Origin: Chitinophaga pinensis | Lineage (GTDB): Bacteria > Bacteroidota > Bacteroidia > Bacteroidales > GCA-2748055 | Length of the DNA: 41,423 nt | Direction of reading: 5' to 3' | Assembly (NCBI GenBank): GCA_945863035.1 | Contig: CAMAZH010000024.1 | Coordinates: 1 to 41,423 of the forward strand | Shown here: one piece after another, positions 8,316 to 15,760 of the stretch | How the letters are laid out: each line of letters starts with the position of its first letter | Position numbering within the stretch: the stretch's first letter is position 1 | Notes under the pieces: generated by a model | What the model saw: the letters and a program-made list of their open reading frames with translations, nothing else | Databases searched by the model: none | What the model was told of the DNA's origin: nothing | Made by a program: the position numbers and the translations under genes

Positions 8316-8748
8316 TTGAAATAGGCCCCATATCTTTAAAAGAAGTGCCTAATTATTAAAAGAGACGGCATATTATAAAAAGAGACGGCATATTATTAAA
8401 AGAGACGGCATATTATTAAAAGAGATGCCTAATTATTAAAAGAGACCGCGAAAATATTAAAAGAGACGCCATAATTATTAAAAGAGCCCGCAAAAATATT
8501 AATAGAGACGCCATAATTATTAAAAGAGACCGCAAAAATATTAATAGAGACGCCATAATTATTAAAAGAGACCGCGAAAATATTAAAAGAGACGCCATAT
8601 TATTAAAAGAGGCTGCGAAATTATTAAAAGAGACGCCTAAATTATTAAAAGAGACTGCAAAATTATTAAAAGAGATGCCCATATTATTAAAAGAGCTCCG
8701 AAAATATTGAAAGTGCAACGTATAGAATTGAAATTGTCCGTGATATCT
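8316..8748. repeat. Degenerate 20-21-bp tandem repeat array (minisatellite), about 20 units
   Basis: The unit is TTAAAAGAGACGCCATAATTA and variants. Eighteen well-conserved units run from 8336 to 8706: five of 20 bp first, then mostly 21 bp, with 20-bp units at 8583 and 8687. More decayed units lie on both sides (8316-8335, 8707-8727, 8728-8748). Between 8436 and 8582 two subtypes alternate, one ending GACGCCATAATTA and one GACCGCAAAAATA, giving a 42-bp higher-order period. On the plus strand some units read LLKETAK; on the minus strand they read SFNNFAV. There are no spacers, so it is not a CRISPR array. Confidence 0.92.
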
Positions 8749-8850
8749 TTAATATCCTAAAACGCACCAACCACATGCCTTTAGCTCTGAGTCTATGAAT
8801 TCAGCTCTTGTTTCCGCTTCGTTTATTTCGTTTCTATTAGTATTGTTACT

Positions 8851-8902
8851 TGGGACATTTGCGACTTCGTGGGAAATTGTCGCCCGAGTCGCATGTGTCC
8901 CA
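8851..8902. repeat. Long imperfect hairpin
   Basis: TGGGACATTTGCGACT (8851-8866) and AGTCGCATGTGTCCCA (8887-8902) are inverted complements at 14 of 16 positions. They enclose a 20-nt loop that itself has GGG and CCC able to pair. It lies just past the stop codon of the broken four-helix-bundle gene (minus strand) and could be its old terminator or an independent palindromic repeat. Confidence 0.65.
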
Positions 8903-8909
8903 CAAATGG

Positions 8910-9488
8910 CTATTTTTTCTTATTTCTCTCGTCAATTCTGGCTTTTGTCATTCTTTCTCTTAAGCCACCTTCTTTTACAAAAGCAATTTCCAATTGCTTT
9001 ATCTGCTGCTTCAGGAGATAAGTGGTGATTTTAATCAAAGTGATCATCGTATTGGCACAAATTTCCGGGCTTTCGTGCTCAATGGCTTTTTTGAAGGTTT
9101 CGTAAGAGGGATTGGGTACACTTTTGTTGAGTTCTCGAAGCCTTACAACTAATCAATGTTCTTTATCCCAAAGAGGTAGCTTTTGAGTTCTTAAGAAATC
9201 TTCGTAATCAATTTGCAGCTCCTCCAAACTGGCACGAGCAACATTGGTAAGCTTTATTTCTGTTTCTTTCGAAGTGGCTGACGCCATACTTCCTTCTGCA
9301 ATGTTTTGTTTGCCGCTGCGGGCAGCTTGAACCATTTGTCCAACAGTGCGATCGTATTTGTTAAAAAAACGATTGGTAAAATATACTGTGCCATCATATA
9401 TGATTTCCGCTTTCTGAAAGCTGAATAGATTGCGGTAACCACCATGAGTGGGGATGAAGCCTTGTGTATTTTTTTCTTTATCGCTCAT
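8910..9488 (-). pseudogene. Four-helix-bundle (S23/IVS-type) protein gene, broken by an in-frame TGA
   Basis: The start is the ATG at 9488, overlapping by one base the TAA that ends the hsdS remnant. The first 111 codons (MSDKEKNTQGFIPTHGG onward, with TVGQMVQAARSGKQNIAEGS and LEELQIDYEDFLRTQKLPLW) match a family often encoded beside hsdS. A TGA at 9155-9153 ends this frame after WDKEH. The same frame then continues for 80 sense codons (RLRELNKSVPNPSYETFKKA, ESPEICANTMITLIK, GGLRERMTKARIDERN) to a TAG at 8912-8910. The second half is clearly the missing C-terminus, so a single nonsense change, for example CGA to TGA, explains the break. Either a pseudogene or a truncated 111-residue product. 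Confidence 0.85.
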
Positions 9489-9780
9489 TATATGATAATC
9501 GCTTTTTGAGTTTCCAATTCTCCAACAAACGTCTTTTGCAACAAACTCTTTTCCAACTCTTCCAACTTTAAATGTTTTTGCTGACAAATAGCTTCTAATC
9601 TTTTAGTTCCGGCTCGTAGGGCATCTAATTGGTGAGCGATGGCTTGTTGATCATTTATTGGTGGTAAAGGAAAACAAACATTTTAAATTTTTATTAATCT
9701 TGTATTTGCTGCACCATTGATATAACCAAGAAAATTTATATATCCAACAATAATAGCCACCACTCCAAATCTCAGTACAA
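9488..9780 (-). pseudogene. hsdS: Remnant of a type I restriction specificity subunit (C-terminal part)
   Basis: On the minus strand, bases 9682-9488 encode a classic HsdS C-terminus: FPLPPINDQQAIAHQLDALR, then an amphipathic helix ending LEELEKSLLQKTFVGELE. The same frame continues upstream through an in-frame TAA (9685-9683) into YINFLGYINGAANTRLIKI, which is the expected preceding region. Further upstream the frame is lost: no N-terminal target-recognition domain, hsdM or hsdR is present within the window. The gene is therefore a dead fragment of at most about 100 codons. Its TAA overlaps the start codon of the four-helix-bundle gene, a normal operon layout for intact type I systems. Confidence 0.85.
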
Positions 9781-9909
9781 TTTACAAAAATCCAACTAAC
9801 TATTAAAAGTAAACCTTTATTTTTATTTCCGGCCAGTTCCGGAAGGAAAATTCAAACAGCAAATTGAAACCATCTTTCAAAAGCTCCGATGGGCGATCAA
9901 CCCCGTCAC
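9781..9909. other. Junction between restriction remnant and flanking repeat
   Basis: No intact gene. The minus strand may carry further decayed hsdS sequence, but I cannot find a frame I would defend. It joins directly to the GC-rich repeat at 9910. Confidence 0.4.
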
Positions 9910-9943
9910 CCCTTCGACAAGCTCAGGGCAGCGCCCGTCACCT
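9910..9943 (-). repeat. Dispersed GC-rich repeat, right copy (inverted relative to 6965)
   Basis: Its reverse complement matches 6965-6998 at 32 of 34 bases and contains CCTGAGCTTGTCGAAGGG. It is followed by a run of GTCACC units (about 9937-9966). Together with the left copy it brackets the accessory segment. Confidence 0.8.
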
Positions 9944-10037
9944 CGTCACCTCATCACCCCGTCACCTCATTTTCAATCCCCAATTACCCAATAATTTGAT
10001 ATTTTCGTATCTTCACTTTTTTTTAAGCCAATCAGAA

Positions 10038-12890
10038 ATGAGCAGAAGTAAAAAACAACTTAAGGAAACATCCATTCCAATTGATAAAAACCTATACTTC
10101 AGGTTTATTTTCACCATTGGGAAATGCCGGGTTGAAAACCTTAAAGTGCTTGGCGAGTCTGTTTCCCGTATCAAAAAGGAGTTTCTCGACCAGTTGGATA
10201 TTATCATTATTGACTCCCACAACAGCCAGGCTGCAAACCTCATTGCCGATTCTCAAAACGAACTGGGCACTCTTGTCGCTCCCAATATAAAAATACTTGG
10301 AAACGATTCCCTCCCGGATGCAGGAGAAATCCCCCGAACAAAAAGCAGCCTGAGCGTTTGGCTGAGTCTCGAGAGATTGATAAGCCCTATTAATTTCAAC
10401 GACTTTTTCCGTGTTGGAATTGCACCTCCCCCCGATACCGAATATTACCTTCTAAACTGGGACGACAAAACATCATCGGCTTCGGCCGGATGGGTTCTTT
10501 CTGCCTGCACCTCGGATTTCCTCCTTGCCCGTCCGGTTTTTTCAAAACAACCAGACCTCGCCGATTACTCATGGTACCTTAAAAATAACAATCTTACGCA
10601 AACTCCCCTGGCGATTCAGCAATCCACACCCTACCAGTCTTCAGGCATTCTCAAAAGCCTACAGCTTAAGCCCCTTGGGAACATAAGGCGTTGGATGGAC
10701 TGGAACATCAGCAGCGTTTTCAGGAAACAGACCCCCGCAGAAATCCTGTCAACCTCCTCAAACCCGCCCTACAGCAGACTGCTTTTCTTTCTTATTGCAG
10801 TACTCTCCCTGATTATCCTACCTCTGATCAGCTATAATGCAGGGATTTCCGGAGACGAGGAAAAACATTACATGCAGGCTGAGAAAGTCTACAATTATTT
10901 TGCAACCGACGGGAAAGACACGACTTCACTCAGCGACGAGAAGTACAAGCTTAACTATTACGGGCAGTCGTTTGACCTGTTCACCTATGTGGTAATCAAA
11001 AAGCTCAATATCGAAAACGTCTATGAAGCGCGGCATGTTATGAATGGCGCCGTGGGTGCGTTTGCTGTTATCTGCAGCGGGTTGCTTGCCCGCATTCTGA
11101 TGGGGAATTTCGCCGGTATCATTACCATGCTGCTTTTGCTCTTTTCACCCGGTTTCCTCGGTCATGCAATGAACAATCCCCTGGATATCCCCTTTGCTTT
11201 CGGATATATATTCACCCTGCTCCAGCTGGTAAGATTTCTGAAGAGACTTCCAGCAATTAACTATGGAATTGCTATTCTTATTACCCTGGGAATTGCTTTC
11301 ACAATAAGCATCAGAATTGGCGGACTATTGCTGATTCCTTATCTTTTCATGTTCAGTGGGCTGTACCTCCTTTTGATCCCAATGCCCTGGAAAAATTTCA
11401 CCAAACCCTGGTTTCAGCTTGCCGGGAAAGGCTTTCTGGTTCTTTCCGGAATTACAATTGCCTCCTATTTTCTAAGCCTTCTGCCCTGGCCCTACGCACT
11501 TCAAAGCCCCCTTAAAAATCCTTTTGAAGCGATGAGGATTATGGAAAACATCACGGTCTCCCTGAGGGTGATGTTCGAGGGGAAAATAATCTGGTCCGAC
11601 AGTCTGCCGGCCTCCTATATTCCGAAAAGCATTTTTCTGTCGATCCCAATTATGGTTATGGCCGGGTTTTTAATGGGCAGCATGCTTATCCGAAAAAGGC
11701 AAAACACCTTCTGGATCTTTCTTTTGTTCTTCGTGGTTGTGTTCCCTGTAGCCTACATTATTTACAAAGAGTCGAATGTTTATGGGGCATGGAGACACCT
11801 GCTGTTTATTTATCCACCCATGGTGGTTATGGCCGGAATCGGGATGCAATCGGTATTCAAAGCGTGGGGAAACAAATATTACCGGATTGCCGTCCTGGTG
11901 GTTTTCATCGGATCCATGATAAACCCTGCCGCTCATATCCTCAGGAATTACCCTAACCAATACATCTATTTTAACGAAATTGCCGGGGGAGTAAAAAAAG
12001 CCTACAAAAAATACGAGACCGACTATTATATGGTCAGCCTGAAACCCGGCACCGAATGGATAATTGAAAACATTGTGAAAAAGTCCGGTGCCGACTCCCT
12101 AAATCCCATCCGTATTGTTTCGAACGCACCCTCCGATATCATGAATTACTATTTCAGGGACTATAAAGACAAGGTAAGACTTCCCTATACAAGGTATTAC
12201 GATCGGGGATTGTACGACTGGGATTACGCGATTTTCTTCTGCAATTACATTGATCCCTATCAGATTACCCATAATATCTGGCCCCCGAAAAACACGATTT
12301 ACACCGTTACTCTTGACGGGGTTAAAATTTGTGCCGTGGTGAAGAGAGAAAACAAAAACGACCACTACGGGTTTGAAATGCTCAATGACGCTATCCGGTT
12401 ACGCGACAATGCCAAACTCGATGAATCCGTTCGATTGATGGAAAACGCTCTGGAATACGACAAGCATAATGAAATCACCTACCTCAATATTGCCCAGGCA
12501 TATATTCTGAGGGAGGAATTCGACCAAGCCCGAAAAAAACTCAATATTCTCCTTGGTTTCTACCCGAACTATGAAAAAGCTATTAACCTGATCGGTTATT
12601 CTTATCTCAATGAAGGCGAAATTTATAGCGACAAAGCCAAAATCGAAAGGGCAATATCCCTCTTTAATGAAACCATTCGGATAAATTTCAAATTCGCAGC
12701 CGCTTATCATAATCTGGGCCTTGCCCATATGATAAAGGGCGACGACACCGCAGCCTTCAACTATTTTCAGAAGTCTGTCGATAATAATCCTGTTGCCCGC
12801 GATTCATACTATATGATGGCAAATATCATCGAAAAAAGGGGTGATCCGCAACAAGCCAGAGAAATCCGCGAATATGCAAGCAGATTGTAA
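10038..12890 (+). CDS. GT-C (GT39/ArnT-like) glycosyltransferase with an unknown N-terminal domain and C-terminal TPRs
   Basis: The 950-residue protein has three parts. Residues 1-245 form a soluble region of no family I recognise (LDIIIIDSHNSQAANLI, then GIAPPPDTEYYLLNWDD). Residues 246 to about 660 are a polytopic GT-C core: a first helix, the acidic loop ISGDEEKHY (270-278) and SPGFLGHAMNNPLDIP (370-385), as in enzymes that transfer sugars from polyprenyl-phosphate donors in the periplasm. After a soluble stretch, about 780-945 contains TPR-like repeats (ITYLNIAQAYILREEFDQA, AAAYHNLGLAHMIKGD). I use the ATG at 10038; a longer in-frame start at 9864 would translate the GC-rich repeat. Neighbours (a UGM-like flavoprotein and, further on, a sugar transferase) agree with surface glycan work. 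The acceptor is unknown. Confidence 0.8.
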   Translation: MSRSKKQLKETSIPIDKNLYFRFIFTIGKCRVENLKVLGESVSRIKKEFLDQLDIIIIDSHNSQAANLIADSQNELGTLVAPNIKILGNDSLPDAGEIPRTKSSLSVWLSLERLISPINFNDFFRVGIAPPPDTEYYLLNWDDKTSSASAGWVLSACTSDFLLARPVFSKQPDLADYSWYLKNNNLTQTPLAIQQSTPYQSSGILKSLQLKPLGNIRRWMDWNISSVFRKQTPAEILSTSSNPPYSRLLFFLIAVLSLIILPLISYNAGISGDEEKHYMQAEKVYNYFATDGKDTTSLSDEKYKLNYYGQSFDLFTYVVIKKLNIENVYEARHVMNGAVGAFAVICSGLLARILMGNFAGIITMLLLLFSPGFLGHAMNNPLDIPFAFGYIFTLLQLVRFLKRLPAINYGIAILITLGIAFTISIRIGGLLLIPYLFMFSGLYLLLIPMPWKNFTKPWFQLAGKGFLVLSGITIASYFLSLLPWPYALQSPLKNPFEAMRIMENITVSLRVMFEGKIIWSDSLPASYIPKSIFLSIPIMVMAGFLMGSMLIRKRQNTFWIFLLFFVVVFPVAYIIYKESNVYGAWRHLLFIYPPMVVMAGIGMQSVFKAWGNKYYRIAVLVVFIGSMINPAAHILRNYPNQYIYFNEIAGGVKKAYKKYETDYYMVSLKPGTEWIIENIVKKSGADSLNPIRIVSNAPSDIMNYYFRDYKDKVRLPYTRYYDRGLYDWDYAIFFCNYIDPYQITHNIWPPKNTIYTVTLDGVKICAVVKRENKNDHYGFEMLNDAIRLRDNAKLDESVRLMENALEYDKHNEITYLNIAQAYILREEFDQARKKLNILLGFYPNYEKAINLIGYSYLNEGEIYSDKAKIERAISLFNETIRINFKFAAAYHNLGLAHMIKGDDTAAFNYFQKSVDNNPVARDSYYMMANIIEKRGDPQQAREIREYASRL

Positions 12891-12914
12891 ACCTGCTTAA
12901 TATTCGTATTTTTG
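12885..12914 (+). promoter_or_regulatory. Predicted promoter upstream of the flavoprotein gene
   Basis: TTG at 12885-12887 and TATTTTTG at 12907-12914 are 19 nt apart, a good Bacteroidota promoter match. It overlaps the stop codon of the glycosyltransferase gene. It would give a leader of about 180 nt containing the inverted repeat and shared palindrome before the ATG at 13102. Confidence 0.6.
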
Positions 12915-12936
12915 ACACGCCATCAAGGAATTAAAC

Positions 12937-13072
12937 TATGAAACTTCCATGCCACAATTTTTATTTCAGATGGAGGAGGCACAAAAGGACATGAACTTAG
13001 CGGAGCGATCTCATGAACGAAGTGAATAAAATTACGCATAATTCAGGAAGCTGGGCGCATGGAAGTTCCATG
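12937..13072 (+). promoter_or_regulatory. Structured leader with a long-range inverted repeat
   Basis: AACTTCCATGC at 12942-12952 is exactly complementary to GCATGGAAGTT at 13057-13067, with 104 nt between. The right arm also belongs to the local palindrome CATGGAAGTTCCATG (13058-13072). The two pairings are mutually exclusive, so this transcribed leader could fold in two ways. An 18-codon frame starting at 12938 lies within it and could be chance. Confidence 0.5.
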
Positions 13073-13104
13073 AGGCCAATTATTAAATAAACTATTTTCG
13101 AATG
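13058..13104 (+). promoter_or_regulatory. Shared palindromic leader, copy B (before the flavoprotein gene)
   Basis: CATGGAAGTTCCATGAGG, CCAATTATTAAA and TAAACTATTTTCGA followed by ATG. It is the plus-strand counterpart of 7857-7904 (minus), with about 43 of 48 aligned positions identical. The similarity stops at the palindrome on the 5' side and at the start codon on the 3' side. Confidence 0.7.
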
Positions 13105-14541
13105 AAAATTGCAGTAATCGGTGCAGGCCCGGCAGGTATAACAGCCGCATACAAACTCTCGGGGGAGTTGAAAAGCGGAAGAATCTCCCAGCTTGATGTG
13201 TATGAGATTTCTGCACATATCGGGGGACTCTCAAAATCCATTTCAATGTGGGATCAGACAGTTGACCTTGGTCCGCACCGGTTTTTCAGTCACGACCCGA
13301 AAATCAACAGCCTCTGGCTCGAAGTTGTGGAAAAAGATTTTGATATTGTCAACCGGCAAACCCGCATCTTTTACAAAAATACATTTTTCGATTACCCTAT
13401 TCAGGCATCAAATGCCCTAAAAGGCTTGGGCTTTTTTCAAGCTGTGCTTTGTGTGTTCAGCTATCTCTGGCAACTGGCTTTCCCTTATAAAAAAGCCGAC
13501 ACCTTCGAATCGTGGGTAAGCAACCGCTTTGGGAAAAGATTGTACCGCATTTTCTTCAAAACCTACAGCGAAAAGCTCTGGGGTATCCGGTGCGACCAGC
13601 TCGACTCCGATTTCGCCTCTCAAAGAATTAAAAAACTCTCCCTCTTCGAGGCAATAAAAAACGCTCTGTTTCAGGGAGGCAAAAACAAACACGCCACTCT
13701 GGTCGACCAGTTTGCCTATCCACTGCGCGGTACCGGTTCGGTTTACGAGAAAATGGCCGAAAAAATCAAGGCTAACGGAGGCACAATAAACCTGAATACC
13801 GGAGTTGAAAAAGTACTTACATCGGGAAGAACAATTACCGGACTCGAACTGAACAACGGAAAAGTAATCGAGTACGACCACATTATTTCCTCAATGCCCT
13901 TATCCCTTCTTGTTACCCGATTGCCCGAGACTCCCTACGACATTAAGGAACTGGCGCAATCCCTGAAATTCAGAAACACGGTCTTGGTCTACCTGAGTAT
14001 CGATAAAACGGATCTGTTCACCGACCAGTGGCTCTATATTCACTCTGCCGATCTGAAAACGGGACGAATCACCAACTTCCGCAACTGGGTCCCCGAACTT
14101 TACGGCAGCCAAAAAAGTTCAATCCTTTGTCTGGAATACTGGTGCAACTTCGAAGATCCCGAGTGGCAACTCGACGACCCATCCTATATAGCTTTGGGAA
14201 CTGAAGAAATCGTAAAAACAGGACTCATTGGCTCCGGAAAAGTTCTGAATGGAACGGTGGTGCGAATCCCCCGTTGTTATCCTGTCTATTTCAAGGGATA
14301 TAAGGAAAAGTTAAAACCCATTGAAGAATATCTCGACACAATTAAAAATCTTCAGGTTATCGGGAGATACGGGGCTTACAAATACAATAATCAGGATCAC
14401 AGTATTTTAATGGGAATCATAGCCGCCGAAAACATCTTCTCGGAAAAGAAAAACAACCTTTGGAACATAAATACCGATTACGAGGTTTATCAGGAGTCGA
14501 GCGTTATTACCAAAACCGGACTGATCAGCACAAACCCTTAA
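13102..14541 (+). CDS. FAD/NAD(P)-binding oxidoreductase, UDP-galactopyranose-mutase/protoporphyrinogen-oxidase-like
   Basis: The 479-residue protein begins MKIAVIGAGPAGITAAYKL, a Rossmann dinucleotide-binding loop (GAGPAG, 7-12), followed by the acidic end of strand 2 (DVYE) and GGLSKS. DLGPHRFFSH and a C-terminal VIGRYGAYKYNNQDHSI segment, where the second flavin-binding region is expected, are typical of the amine-oxidase/UGM superfamily. Its neighbour upstream is a GT-C glycosyltransferase, and a gene of this kind beside glycosyltransferases often handles sugar nucleotides or lipid-linked sugars. Its neighbour downstream is mqnE, so a redox role in isoprenoid or quinone chemistry cannot be excluded. 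The exact reaction is not assignable. It has its own promoter candidate and an unusual shared leader. Confidence 0.8.
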   Translation: MKIAVIGAGPAGITAAYKLSGELKSGRISQLDVYEISAHIGGLSKSISMWDQTVDLGPHRFFSHDPKINSLWLEVVEKDFDIVNRQTRIFYKNTFFDYPIQASNALKGLGFFQAVLCVFSYLWQLAFPYKKADTFESWVSNRFGKRLYRIFFKTYSEKLWGIRCDQLDSDFASQRIKKLSLFEAIKNALFQGGKNKHATLVDQFAYPLRGTGSVYEKMAEKIKANGGTINLNTGVEKVLTSGRTITGLELNNGKVIEYDHIISSMPLSLLVTRLPETPYDIKELAQSLKFRNTVLVYLSIDKTDLFTDQWLYIHSADLKTGRITNFRNWVPELYGSQKSSILCLEYWCNFEDPEWQLDDPSYIALGTEEIVKTGLIGSGKVLNGTVVRIPRCYPVYFKGYKEKLKPIEEYLDTIKNLQVIGRYGAYKYNNQDHSILMGIIAAENIFSEKKNNLWNINTDYEVYQESSVITKTGLISTNP

Positions 14542-14566
14542 CTATTTTCAACATTCCGCAACCCAT

Positions 14567-15697
14567 ATGCCTGCAACTGCAATACTTACAAATTTAAAGG
14601 GACAAATCGGCCAGATCGCCGGAAAGATCAGCCGTTCGGAGCGAATCACCCCCGATGAAGGTGTCTGGCTTTTCGAACATGCAGAAACAGCCGAACTGGG
14701 AATACTGGCATCCCAGGTGAAAAAAAAGCTTAGTAGCGACAAGGTTTTTTTCAACCGGAATTTCCATATCGAGCCAACCAACATCTGTATCCATAATTGC
14801 CTGTTTTGCTCCTACCGCCGCAGGGTTAACGATGCTGAGGCCTGGGAGTTTGGTCTCGACGACATATCCGAGCTTGCCGCTTCACATGCCAACGATAACA
14901 TCACTGAGGTTCATATTGTCGGGGGAGTTCACCCGTCGCGCGACCTTAACTACTATTGTTCGCTTATCCGCAGGGTAAAGGAAGAACTTCCAAACGTTCA
15001 GATAAAAGCCTACACTGCGGTAGAGATCGATTTCATGACTCACAAAGCAGGACTGAGCATAAAAGAGGGTTTGCAAAAATTGAAAGAGGCCGGTTTGAAT
15101 TCCATTCCCGGAGGTGGAGCCGAAATTTTTGACAAGGAAATCCGGTCCAAAATCGCTCCGGACAAAACCTCTTCAGCAAAGTGGCTGGAGATTCATGAAA
15201 CGGCTCATAATCTGGGAATCCCCACTAATGCTACCATTCTGTACGGACATATCGAGAATTACAGTCACCGCATTGACCATCTTAACCGCCTGAGGGAATT
15301 GCAGGATAAGACCCGCGGGTTCAACTGTTTTATTCCCCTGAAATACCACAGCACCGGAAACAAGCTTTCGCCCAACCCGGAAACAACAAAAATCGAAGAT
15401 CTTCGTAACTATGCCGTTTCCCGGATTTTCCTCGACAACATTCCCCATCTGAAGGCCTATTGGCCCATGATCGGGAAAGAGATGGCGGAACTGTCGCTCT
15501 CCTTTGGTGTCGACGATCTTGACGGTACCATACAGGATTCCACAAAGATATACAGTATGGCCGGATCCAAGGAACAGAATCCTGCAATACTGGCTTCCGA
15601 ACTGGTTGAGCTGATTCAGAGAAACGGACTAGTAGCGGTAGAAAGAGACAGCCTTTACAATACACTTAAAATTTACAAACGGGATCATACCTTTTAG
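14567..15697 (+). CDS. mqnE: Aminofutalosine synthase MqnE (radical SAM)
   Basis: MqnE joins 3-(1-carboxyvinyloxy)benzoate to SAM-derived adenosine to make aminofutalosine in the futalosine route to menaquinone. The 376-residue protein has the radical-SAM CX3CX2C motif at Cys74, Cys78 and Cys81 (TNICIHNCLFCS), preceded by NRNFHIEPT, and continues with ITEVHIVGGVHPSRD, IKAYTAVEIDF and NSIPGGGAEIF. These features are closer to MqnE than to its paralogue MqnC, though the two are related. No other mqn gene is in the window. It starts 25 nt after the flavoprotein stop and is probably co-transcribed with it. Confidence 0.9.
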   Translation: MPATAILTNLKGQIGQIAGKISRSERITPDEGVWLFEHAETAELGILASQVKKKLSSDKVFFNRNFHIEPTNICIHNCLFCSYRRRVNDAEAWEFGLDDISELAASHANDNITEVHIVGGVHPSRDLNYYCSLIRRVKEELPNVQIKAYTAVEIDFMTHKAGLSIKEGLQKLKEAGLNSIPGGGAEIFDKEIRSKIAPDKTSSAKWLEIHETAHNLGIPTNATILYGHIENYSHRIDHLNRLRELQDKTRGFNCFIPLKYHSTGNKLSPNPETTKIEDLRNYAVSRIFLDNIPHLKAYWPMIGKEMAELSLSFGVDDLDGTIQDSTKIYSMAGSKEQNPAILASELVELIQRNGLVAVERDSLYNTLKIYKRDHTF

Positions 15698-15702
15698 TCA
15701 GA

Positions 15703-15736
15703 TTTCCCGTTCATATTGTGCATTTGTTTATCTTTG
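15703..15736 (+). promoter_or_regulatory. Predicted promoter of the PASTA-protein operon
   Basis: TATCTTTG at 15729-15736 is an exact -7 match. A weak -33 (TTTC, 15703-15706) lies 22 nt upstream. Transcription would start near 15743, which favours the ATG at 15761 over an upstream in-frame ATG at 15716. Confidence 0.45.
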
Positions 15737-15760
15737 CGCAGATTAATCATATACCAGAAC

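Noticed and set aside
8336-8706. Tandem array considered as a CRISPR array
   Set aside because: Units are contiguous, with no unique spacers, and no cas genes are in the window.
8416-8718. 100-codon minus-strand frame across the tandem repeats (SFNNFAV / SLLIFLR heptads)
   Set aside because: It consists entirely of the repeat units, shifts between two heptad types when unit length changes, and has no conserved start region. It is open because the 21-bp period excludes stops in that frame.
8795-9028. 77-codon plus-strand hydrophobic frame
   Set aside because: It is antisense to the 3' half of the four-helix-bundle pseudogene, whose minus-strand protein similarity is clear.
9153-9155. In-frame TGA in the four-helix-bundle gene read as selenocysteine or recoding
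   Set aside because: No reason for selenocysteine in this family, and the linked hsdS fragment has its own nonsense codon; decay is the simpler explanation.
6965-9943. Bracketed accessory segment considered as an insertion sequence or composite transposon
   Set aside because: No transposase or integrase frame was found, and no target-site duplication could be seen next to the repeats.
9864-10037. 58-residue N-terminal extension of the GT-C glycosyltransferase
   Set aside because: It would translate the dispersed GC-rich repeat and the GTCACC run; the frame is open by chance. The ATG at 10038 is used.
12938-12994. 18-codon frame in the flavoprotein leader as a leader peptide
   Set aside because: Too short to judge and without a recognisable attenuation pattern; mentioned only as part of the leader.
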